Assembly: GCA_964473555.1 (NCBI GenBank)
Contig: CAYYPL010000003.1
Coordinates: forward strand, 186,001 to 250,000
Direction of reading: 5' to 3'
DNA from: UBA11400 sp964473555
Lineage (GTDB): Bacteria > Bacteroidota > Rhodothermia > Balneolales > HLUCCA01
DNA: 64,000 bases
A program made the position numbers and the translations under genes. Of the stretch, positions 9,895-17,234 are shown piece by piece (the first letter of the stretch is position 1; every line of letters begins with the position of its first letter). Under the pieces are notes generated by a model. The model ran no database searches. It saw nothing but the letters and a program-made list of their open reading frames with translations, and had not been told where the DNA came from.

Positions 9895-10893
9895 TCAGTT
9901 CGGTGAATGAGTCTCGTAGGATTTTTCGACCAATACTTTCGTAGCCAGGATACCTTCTTCTTCAGAAAGTTTACTCCCTTCATATTCAACGCAGATATAC
10001 TCTTGAAATTCAGATTTCCTGATGATGTCCATCATTCTAAAATAGTCGATAGTAGTCTCAAATCCCTGAATATCAAATGCATGGGATTTTGCACTAACGG
10101 ATTTAGCCAATGGCATGAGTTTTTCTACACCGATGTATCTGTTATAGATATCACCATCGCCCCAGATAAAGTCTTCGGAAAACGTGAAATTATCAAAATC
10201 GACCACTGTTCCGAGTAATGGATGATCGGCTAAACGGATGGTTTCCACCAACCAGTCCGCGTTACTCGACATCCCTCCATGATTCTCAACCAGAATCATC
10301 AATCCGAATTGTTGGGCTCTTTGTGCCAGTTGATGCAATCCATCAGCAGCCAACTTAACCTGTTCACTGGCTTTACCCATACTAAATGCATTCACACGCA
10401 TGTAGTTGCAACCGAGCTGTTTGGAAGCTTCCATCCATTTTATATGATTCTCAATGGCCTGAGCTTTCATTTTAGCATCAGGATGACCGATAAATCCTTC
10501 TTCATCAACCATCAGCAAGATATTTTTTACCCCTAGTGAGTCCGTTCTTCGTTTGAGCTCATTTAAAAATGTTGCATCTGTAGCATGCCCGTATATCAGT
10601 GTGTTGACATATTCAACGGCATCAAATCCGAGTTCTTTAGCTTTTTCCGGAAAATCGAGCGGATGAAGAGTACCTTGCCACAATCGATCGGGATCTGAAT
10701 GAAGTGTACGTTGCCAGGCTTCATAGTCATCCTTTGAGTTACCAAAAATAGCCCTATGGAGTGCCCATTGAGAAAGTGATAATTTGAGCTGGGAATCGCG
10801 ATTTCTTTCCATTGTTTCAAATTTCAGAGGATTCACCATGGTACCACCAAGTGCTAAAGTAACTGAACCAAGAAAATTTTTGCGATTCATCAT
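9895..10893 (-). CDS. Xylose isomerase-like TIM-barrel protein (sugar phosphate isomerase/epimerase family)
   Basis: 332 residues. The N-terminus MNRKNFLGSVTLALGGTMV resembles a weak Tat-like or uncleaved signal, then a TIM barrel typical of AP-endonuclease-2/xylose-isomerase-like proteins: LKLSLSQWALHRAIF, GFDAVEYVN, LVENHGG with metal-ligand Glu/His, VVDFDNF, SVSAKSHAFD and YICVEYEG. Metal-dependent isomerase or epimerase chemistry on a sugar is expected; the substrate is not deducible. The start codon overlaps the GH26 stop codon by one base (TAATG), showing translational coupling within the mannan operon. A second ATG follows immediately and could also be used. Confidence 0.75.
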   Translation of the reverse strand: MMNRKNFLGSVTLALGGTMVNPLKFETMERNRDSQLKLSLSQWALHRAIFGNSKDDYEAWQRTLHSDPDRLWQGTLHPLDFPEKAKELGFDAVEYVNTLIYGHATDATFLNELKRRTDSLGVKNILLMVDEEGFIGHPDAKMKAQAIENHIKWMEASKQLGCNYMRVNAFSMGKASEQVKLAADGLHQLAQRAQQFGLMILVENHGGMSSNADWLVETIRLADHPLLGTVVDFDNFTFSEDFIWGDGDIYNRYIGVEKLMPLAKSVSAKSHAFDIQGFETTIDYFRMMDIIRKSEFQEYICVEYEGSKLSEEEGILATKVLVEKSYETHSPN

Positions 10894-12098
10894 TATTTAT
10901 TTCCAGATGAGTCAGCAACGTACATATCCGGTAGATCATCCTCAAGCCAGACAAACGGATCAGCCCGAAATTCCACGAAATTTTGCGCACTGATCTGACC
11001 AGGGAATGGCGCATAGTAATGATCTCTTCGTTCTCTGTCGTAGGTTGCATTCCGCCATACCAGAAAGTATGCGATCTGGCGTGTCTTTTCGTTATGAAGT
11101 ACCGATGATAATATCACATCTGTCCACCAACGAGGATTGGGAATGGCTTCGAGTCCTGTCTCGGTCAGGGCTGCAACCTTACCCCTGTCGTTGGCAATAT
11201 CAACCGTGTACTCCAGACTCCGGCGAAAATGTTCTAACTGAATTTCGGGAGGTGTGTCATTTACGGGATGACCAAGATCCCAATAATTATCCAGTCCAAT
11301 GATGTCGACATAGGCATCACCCGGATATCCCCATAGATACCCGCTTTCAAAATTCTCGATATCGATGCGACTCCTGTCGGGAGAGTACGCATAAATCAGA
11401 TTATTAAGGCCATGGAAATCACGGAGGTACTCGACTGTGAATCTCCAAAGTGCAATGAAGTCTTCTTCATTAGTTGACCCCTTGCACCACCAGAACCAGT
11501 CCCCGTTATGTTCATGCCAGGGACGAAAAATCACAGGGACTGGTGCCAATTCACGAAAGTATTCGGCTGCACGATCCAGATTTTGCTTTAGAATAGGATG
11601 AAGGTCTCCACCCGGAATGATTCGATGCACAACTGCTGTAGTATCATAAAACGACTTACCGGTTCCAGGATTGTACATATGCCACTCATACGTCAATATA
11701 CCACCACGATCAAAGGTACCACGATCTCGTTTCAGCTGGATATCGACACGTGCTTGTCTGGTTGAGTCGTCAAACTGTGGATTAGCGACATAGTTTACAT
11801 CCCATCCATACACCGCAGGAAAGGATCCGGAGACATCCTTCACATCAGATCGGATTGAATCGACCGGAAGATCGGAACTATGCCAGGTGTAGCCATAATC
11901 CAGGGTAGCCTGGTGCCCGAACATAAGACCCTGTCCGGCATAGTGATGCAGGTTCTGGTACAAATTCTGCGTGAGTTGACCCGCATTGGGATCAACCATA
12001 GACATCTGCTCAGAAACATTTAGGTCTGAATGTTTGACACAGCCCATAAAAATTACAACCAAGCTAATAATAAACAGGTAATTAGATATTTTTATCAT
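10893..12098 (-). CDS. GH26 beta-mannanase, lipoprotein
   Basis: 401 residues. A signal peptide ends at the lipobox VVIFMGC. The GH26 fold is shown by GQGLMFGHQ near the start, PAVYGWDVN, ILTYEWHMYNP, the acid/base motif FRPWHEHNGDWFWW, YAYSPDRS, and the nucleophile Glu in ALTETGLE. It hydrolyses internal or terminal beta-1,4-mannosidic bonds, probably in the periplasm or on the outer membrane; GH26 enzymes in mannan loci often release mannobiose, which fits the epimerase and GH130 enzyme encoded just upstream. It lies 46 bp after the epimerase gene and shares one base with the following isomerase-like gene. Confidence 0.92.
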   Translation of the reverse strand: MIKISNYLFIISLVVIFMGCVKHSDLNVSEQMSMVDPNAGQLTQNLYQNLHHYAGQGLMFGHQATLDYGYTWHSSDLPVDSIRSDVKDVSGSFPAVYGWDVNYVANPQFDDSTRQARVDIQLKRDRGTFDRGGILTYEWHMYNPGTGKSFYDTTAVVHRIIPGGDLHPILKQNLDRAAEYFRELAPVPVIFRPWHEHNGDWFWWCKGSTNEEDFIALWRFTVEYLRDFHGLNNLIYAYSPDRSRIDIENFESGYLWGYPGDAYVDIIGLDNYWDLGHPVNDTPPEIQLEHFRRSLEYTVDIANDRGKVAALTETGLEAIPNPRWWTDVILSSVLHNEKTRQIAYFLVWRNATYDRERRDHYYAPFPGQISAQNFVEFRADPFVWLEDDLPDMYVADSSGNK

Positions 12099-12144
12099 AG
12101 TCCTCGTATTAGATTTGGAAGTATCTTATGAATGGGTAGATCAG

Positions 12145-13392
12145 CTACCTCTGAGCCAATTCAGTGTTAATTTCTGAGTTACTTAATTCATTAATCAATG
12201 AATGGACCAGAATACAGGCTCGGGAAGTGTGATAAGGACATTTCCATGGACCCACTTTATCATCCGTCAAAACAGGATTTCCCTGTCGGGAGACGCGAAA
12301 ATACCACTCCCCGTGATGCCTGTCTATCACATGGTTTGAGATAAATTCCCAAATCGACAAGACCGTTACCAGGTACTCCGAATTTCCGGAAAGTTTATAG
12401 GCGAACATAAGTCCAACCATCGCTTCCGCCTGAGCCCACCAGTGTTTTTCGGTATTGGTCACGGAACCATGCTCGCCAGCATTATAGACCCCGCCGTATT
12501 CGGTATCAATTGCCTGCCTCAGCACCATTTCGGAGACTTCCAAGGTTACCTGTTCGCAACGCACTACCAAATCCGTGCGATGGATTGCCTGGGCTGCATC
12601 AAGCATCAACCAGACGGTCTCAATGTCGTGTCCATAGGAGTACACGGAGGTAACAGGGCGCCAGTTTTCATCAAAAAAGGCATAAAAATGGTGCCCTACT
12701 GGATGATAGATTTTGTCTAAAAACACCTCCAGCATCATAACCAGTCGGTCTTTTAGAACCTGATCCGGCCACACTTTATAGAGTGCGGCATAAGCTTCAA
12801 GTAGATGCAAATGAGTGTTTGTTGAACGTGGAGCCATCAAGTCGCTTTCTCCAAGTCTTACATCGTCAAGTGGACTCCAATCCTGGGTAAAAGCCTCCAA
12901 ATACGCCTGATAATTGGCTGAGAATGCATTTTTTTCAATCAGATGAAAGAGCTCTATGGCACGATCCAGAACGTGCTGGTCTCCTGTTGCATCACAGATT
13001 GTAGCATAGGCATAAATTCCGAAACTTTGTGCATATACATGTTTTTTGGAATCTATCGCATTGCCGGTAGCATCTGTCATCCAGTATAATCCGCCATTGA
13101 CTGGATCGGTAAATTCATCGTGAAGAATTCGGGCTGCAGCCTGCATCGGGACAAGAAGAGAAGCGTCGGCAGTAAATTTATAAGAAGCTGCAAAGGTGTA
13201 CGCGATTCGGGCTATCAGGATTGCAGAACGCTCTGCCTGCGGATGGATTTGATTTTGGGCATCAATCCTGCCGTTAAATGAATCTGATACATCCGAATAC
13301 ACACGGTCTTTCCAGTATGGAAGAATATGCGAATTCAGTTCAGTAAATAAGGCTTCTTTGAGTTTAAGTAACTCAGTTTCAATCTTCATCAA
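12145..13392 (-). CDS. Mannobiose/cellobiose 2-epimerase (AGE family)
   Basis: 415 residues, cytosolic, an (alpha/alpha)6 barrel. Family landmarks are NGRIDAQNQIHPQAERSA near the start, STNTHLHLLEAY, SVYSYGHDIETVWL with a catalytic His, a WWAQAEAM motif and GPWKCPYHTSRAC with a second catalytic His. The length matches the characterised Rhodothermus marinus and Bacteroides enzymes. The reaction epimerises the reducing-end sugar of beta-1,4-mannobiose to give mannosyl-glucose. The start overlaps the GH130 stop by 4 bp, and the pair forms the known two-step mannobiose route. Cellobiose epimerase activity is a usual side reaction of the family. Confidence 0.92.
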   Translation of the reverse strand: MMKIETELLKLKEALFTELNSHILPYWKDRVYSDVSDSFNGRIDAQNQIHPQAERSAILIARIAYTFAASYKFTADASLLVPMQAAARILHDEFTDPVNGGLYWMTDATGNAIDSKKHVYAQSFGIYAYATICDATGDQHVLDRAIELFHLIEKNAFSANYQAYLEAFTQDWSPLDDVRLGESDLMAPRSTNTHLHLLEAYAALYKVWPDQVLKDRLVMMLEVFLDKIYHPVGHHFYAFFDENWRPVTSVYSYGHDIETVWLMLDAAQAIHRTDLVVRCEQVTLEVSEMVLRQAIDTEYGGVYNAGEHGSVTNTEKHWWAQAEAMVGLMFAYKLSGNSEYLVTVLSIWEFISNHVIDRHHGEWYFRVSRQGNPVLTDDKVGPWKCPYHTSRACILVHSLINELSNSEINTELAQR

Positions 13393-14564
13393 AAGCCTGC
13401 TTTCTTATTGGCATTGATCAGGTCTATTCGTTGTTGGACTGATTCTGCTGATCTGTATCCATCTGAAGGAGTATTCAGCACGTAGTCAAGCAACTGGTCG
13501 ACACTTGTTGTGGCAACATGGAGCCTGGTATCGGATGAAGCATAATAGATAAAGACACTGCCATTGTCATCTGCGATCCATCCGTTACTAAATAACACAT
13601 TCGAAACATCCCCTACGCGTTCGTCGCCTTCTGGACCCATAAACAAACCGCCGGGACGAGCGATAATCTTGCCGGGTTCGGCCAAATCAGTCAGAAACAG
13701 ATACAGTACATAGCGTAATCCGGCCGCTGTATTCCTGACCCCGTGAGCCAGGTGCAACCACCCTTTTGGCGTTTTGATGGGAGCCGGACCCTGACCGTTT
13801 TTGGCTTCTTTTATGGTATGATAGACACGTGGATCAATGACCGTTTCCTGATCGATGACACAGTTTTCCATAGAATCTGCCAAAGCCCAGCCTATTCCAC
13901 CACCAGAACCTGCTTCAATAAACCCATCTTGCGGACGAGTATATAACGCATACTTCCCATTCACAAACTCAGGATGCAACACAACATTTCGTTGTTGTTT
14001 GGAATTGGATTTCAGATCAGGAAGTCGTTCCCAGTTTATAAGGTCTTTTGTTCGTACGATTCCAGCCTGAGCCACTGCACTGGAAGTATCGTGTTTTGGA
14101 GCTTCGGGATCTTTTCGTTCGGTGCAGAAAATACCATAGATCCACCCGTCTTCATGTGCAGTCAATCTCATATCGTACACATTGGTATCCGGATTCTCTG
14201 TCTGAGGTATGACACACGGATACGGCCAGAAAGTAAATTGGTCTATTCCATTGGGACTCTCTGCAACTGCGAAAAATGACTTTCTGTCGGAACCTTCTAC
14301 TCGGGCAACAACCAGATATTTCCCGTTAAACTTAATGGCTCCGGCATTAAAAACGGCTCCAACACCGAGTCTTTCTATGAGATACGGGTTGGTTTGTGGA
14401 TTGAAATCGTAGCGCCAGTTTAAGGGAACATGATTATGGGTCAAAACGGGGTGTTCGTATCGTTGATAAACTCCATTGGATACGGCAACAGGACGGTTCG
14501 GTCGAGATAATAATGATTGATAATGTTCTTTAAGCGCAGTCAGACGCTTTTCAAATAGTGACAT
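13389..14564 (-). CDS. GH130 4-O-beta-D-mannosyl-D-glucose phosphorylase
   Basis: 391 residues, cytosolic five-bladed propeller. Features of GH130 subfamily 1 are RYEHPVLTHNHVPLNWRYD at the start, GAVFNAGAIKFNGKYLVVARVEG, TNVYDMRLT with the candidate general acid Asp, HPEFVNGKYALYTRPQDGF, and a phosphate-site region rich in Arg/His (GWLHLAHGVRN). It converts mannosyl-glucose plus phosphate to mannose 1-phosphate and glucose. It is the first gene of the mannan operon and overlaps the epimerase gene by 4 bp (ATGA). Phosphorolysis saves one ATP per disaccharide. No clear promoter was found in the short gap upstream, so it may partly depend on readthrough from the receptor operon. Confidence 0.92.
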   Translation of the reverse strand: MSLFEKRLTALKEHYQSLLSRPNRPVAVSNGVYQRYEHPVLTHNHVPLNWRYDFNPQTNPYLIERLGVGAVFNAGAIKFNGKYLVVARVEGSDRKSFFAVAESPNGIDQFTFWPYPCVIPQTENPDTNVYDMRLTAHEDGWIYGIFCTERKDPEAPKHDTSSAVAQAGIVRTKDLINWERLPDLKSNSKQQRNVVLHPEFVNGKYALYTRPQDGFIEAGSGGGIGWALADSMENCVIDQETVIDPRVYHTIKEAKNGQGPAPIKTPKGWLHLAHGVRNTAAGLRYVLYLFLTDLAEPGKIIARPGGLFMGPEGDERVGDVSNVLFSNGWIADDNGSVFIYYASSDTRLHVATTSVDQLLDYVLNTPSDGYRSAESVQQRIDLINANKKAGF

Positions 14565-14607
14565 GCTCAGCGATGTAAATAAATAATTCCGATTTCAGTG
14601 AACAGAG

Positions 14608-14649
14608 AAAAAAATCAGGACCCACACCAACCCTTCGATGGGGTCCTGA
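14608..14649 (-). terminator. Rho-independent terminator after the beta-helix gene
   Basis: On the minus strand a 9-bp stem (TCAGGACCC / GGGTCCTGA, at 14641-14649 and 14615-14623) with a 17-nt loop is followed by seven U residues (14614-14608). It separates the receptor/beta-helix unit from the GH130-led mannan operon. It leaves only about 40-50 bp for an independent promoter, so partial readthrough is possible. Confidence 0.75.
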
Positions 14650-14676
14650 CCAGGATGGATACGAAACTTTTAATAG

Positions 14677-14706
14677 AAACCGGATCGTGATGACTCGATC
14701 CGGTTT
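14677..14706. other. Strong 11-bp hairpin just past the beta-helix gene stop
   Basis: Perfect inverted repeat AAACCGGATCG / CGATCCGGTTT with an 8-nt loop, starting 8 bp beyond the stop codon. No U-tract follows in either direction. It may protect the mRNA 3' end or act together with the U-tract terminator 28 bp further on. Confidence 0.6.
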
Positions 14707-14714
14707 TGAAGATA

Positions 14715-17201
14715 TTATTTAATTAACAACATCTTACGCATTTCTACAAAATTACCTGCTTCGATGCGATAGATGTAAGTTCCGGAAGCCAGATTAGCTG
14801 CATTGAAATTCAACGTATGCATTCCGGAGGAGTACATTCCCTGAGCAAGGACAGCTACCTGTTGCCCCAGCACATTGAATACAGTCAGTTTCACATCAGA
14901 TGCTTGTGGCAATACGAAACTGATATTCGTGGTTGGGTTAAATGGATTCGGATAGTTTTGGCTCAATGCAAATCCACTTGGCATCTCGTCAAACTCTACG
15001 GAGGTCGTAATGACTTCAAACAGGTTCATTGAGTCGATACCAATTCTACCGGATGCATTGGAGAACGTGATGGAGTTAGCACCAGCATTCAGCGTTGCGC
15101 CATTCAGACTAACGGTAACGAATGCTTCAGAGTTACCATTGAAAGTCAGGGTTCCGGCTGAAGTACCATTAACAGATATATCAATGGATGCTGATTCACC
15201 TTCGAGAACTAAACCACGCACAGATACGATGTACGTTCCTGCATTGGTCACAGAGAAGCCCACATCTGCTGAACCTGTTTTCATGTCAACATATGCATCA
15301 CCGTTAGCACAGAGAGTTCCGGTACAGACCAGGTCGGCACCATTGAGGTTAGCTCGGGATCCCAAAAGTGTTTTCACCACATCATCACCTTTTAAGATCT
15401 CCACATTCTCATACTCCATGTATCCCCAGCTACGACCCAATGTGAGTTTATTGGATCCTGCATTTAATGTTACACCTTCCAGAGTGCCGTATGCCCATGG
15501 TAAATCTGCTGTGATATTCATACCAAGAGTAACGAAACCTACTTGAGTATCATTGATCAGAATGTTAGTCTGACGACCGGGATTTGAATCGGTGTACCAG
15601 GTTCTGTGTTTGACTTTGATCGTGTATTGACCCGTCTCTGCAACATCAAATTCCCAGTAAGGAACACCACTACCAGCTACACGAACGGCATAACGATCTT
15701 CCATCAGGGTAACTTCCGCATCTCCAGACACGTTGCCATCTTCTGCCTCAAAGGAACCAGCGTTCACTAGTTCAGGAGCGGCACCTGCTAAACCTCGTAT
15801 TTCAGCTTCTTGTTGCTCACGGGCATTATCCCAGGCAGCTTTTTGCTCTGGAAACCAGTTCAAGTCACCCAATGGGAATCCACCAATACCAGCAGTTTTG
15901 TGGGTTTCGTTGGTGTAAGATAGATTCTCAGGAAGCGGCCACTGAATCGAAAGGTTATTGTCTTCACGACCCGGATCCCAATAGTAAGATGGTATCGTCT
16001 CTGATTGTGCACGAATTGCATTGATAAATGCGATCATTTCATCAAAGTTTTTGGCATAATTGACTAAACCGGGATTTGGTCCATCGAAGGTGTTTTGAAT
16101 CACAATATTGTCATACTCATCCGCATAGTTTTGAGTACGTACGTTTACGAATGGTTGCTTGCGCAATGGGAACTCATCCGTTGATGTTGACTGAAAGAAA
16201 GCATCAATTTCCGGATCTGTGTAATTGGAATTGTTAGAGAGCACTACCACACGCTCAATTTCAAGACCATATCGGGTTGGAAGTTCATCGATGTAGAACA
16301 TACCAGAAAACTGATTGTCTTCCTGTCCTAATCGGATAGAATTGAACCCTTCGGAACCTTCGCCATGCCACCAGCCGTTTACAATCAGGTTGTTGGTGAA
16401 GAACGAGTTTTTGTGCCAGCCATGAAGCACGGGATGACGTCCAACATTCACGAAGGTATTGTGGTTGATCCATAGTTCACTTGCAACACCACCTTCAACC
16501 TGGATAGCAAATCCACCGATATGGAAGAATGTGTTGTTCACGATATGGACTTTTGCCATATCTGACCAGATGGACATCCCACGACCACCCCAGGGTTGAT
16601 TGGTAGAATGTAGGTTTCTGAATTTGGAGTTTTGAATATAGATTTCAGAACCCTGGCCGTAGAAACCTAAGATTCCCCATGCAGCATATTCAAAAATCAC
16701 ATTATCAATCGTGTAATTCGCACCTGTAGCGTCGAATCTGAGGATTTCGTATGGTAAATCACCAAGTGTGGTTTTTCCATTGATAATCAGATTTTTCAGC
16801 AAAACATCGCCGCCGGCTGTTAAGATTTTATCGGATCGTGATCCATCTTCTCTATGTTCGAGTTGAATCATCGGCGGGTTTTTAAGAGGATCACTTGGAT
16901 CACCCTCTTCTCCGACAATGCGTAGTGCAAAACCGTTGTTTTCGATTCTTTCAGTGATGTAATAGAATCCACCTTGCTCGAGTTGATAGATTCGATTCGG
17001 ATTTGCTCGACTACCGTCAGCGAGTGTATCACCTGCAATAGCATTGTAGAGTGAATTGACGATAAGATTATTTCCGTCCAGCCAGGGTACAGTCATAATG
17101 TCGGAATCCTGTGCCACCGCCTTTTGGGAAGGGATAGCAAGAACCAACGCTAGAAGTACACATGACAGCATTTTGTATGTGTTTTTCATTGTTTTCTCCA
17201 T
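14715..17201 (-). CDS. Secreted right-handed beta-helix protein with carbohydrate-binding modules and T9SS tail
   Basis: 828 residues. A signal peptide (LSCVLLALVLAIPSQKAVAQ) is followed by a chondroitinase B-like parallel beta-helix (about 45-330; repeated motifs such as ILRFDATGANYTIDN, IYIQNSKFRNL, IVNNTFFHIGG and LWINHNTFVNVG). Two CBM6/35-like sandwiches follow (about 470-600 and 605-730), then the sorting domain ending QNYPNPFNPTT...RKMLLIK. The second start Met5 is equally possible. It lies 33 bp downstream of the TonB receptor, so both are probably one transcript. It may be a polysaccharide lyase, hydrolase or surface glycan-binding protein; no catalytic residues can be assigned. In a locus without SusD it could serve as the surface glycan-capture partner of the receptor, which is speculation. 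Confidence 0.75.
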   Translation of the reverse strand: MEKTMKNTYKMLSCVLLALVLAIPSQKAVAQDSDIMTVPWLDGNNLIVNSLYNAIAGDTLADGSRANPNRIYQLEQGGFYYITERIENNGFALRIVGEEGDPSDPLKNPPMIQLEHREDGSRSDKILTAGGDVLLKNLIINGKTTLGDLPYEILRFDATGANYTIDNVIFEYAAWGILGFYGQGSEIYIQNSKFRNLHSTNQPWGGRGMSIWSDMAKVHIVNNTFFHIGGFAIQVEGGVASELWINHNTFVNVGRHPVLHGWHKNSFFTNNLIVNGWWHGEGSEGFNSIRLGQEDNQFSGMFYIDELPTRYGLEIERVVVLSNNSNYTDPEIDAFFQSTSTDEFPLRKQPFVNVRTQNYADEYDNIVIQNTFDGPNPGLVNYAKNFDEMIAFINAIRAQSETIPSYYWDPGREDNNLSIQWPLPENLSYTNETHKTAGIGGFPLGDLNWFPEQKAAWDNAREQQEAEIRGLAGAAPELVNAGSFEAEDGNVSGDAEVTLMEDRYAVRVAGSGVPYWEFDVAETGQYTIKVKHRTWYTDSNPGRQTNILINDTQVGFVTLGMNITADLPWAYGTLEGVTLNAGSNKLTLGRSWGYMEYENVEILKGDDVVKTLLGSRANLNGADLVCTGTLCANGDAYVDMKTGSADVGFSVTNAGTYIVSVRGLVLEGESASIDISVNGTSAGTLTFNGNSEAFVTVSLNGATLNAGANSITFSNASGRIGIDSMNLFEVITTSVEFDEMPSGFALSQNYPNPFNPTTNISFVLPQASDVKLTVFNVLGQQVAVLAQGMYSSGMHTLNFNAANLASGTYIYRIEAGNFVEMRKMLLIK

Positions 17202-17234
17202 GATTTGTTTAGGGTAAGTTCTTCGTGTTGAGGG

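Noticed and set aside
15010..15546. 178-codon plus-strand frame
   Set aside because: Antisense to the beta-helix protein gene, Pro/Ser/Thr-rich without any recognisable domain; an antisense shadow.
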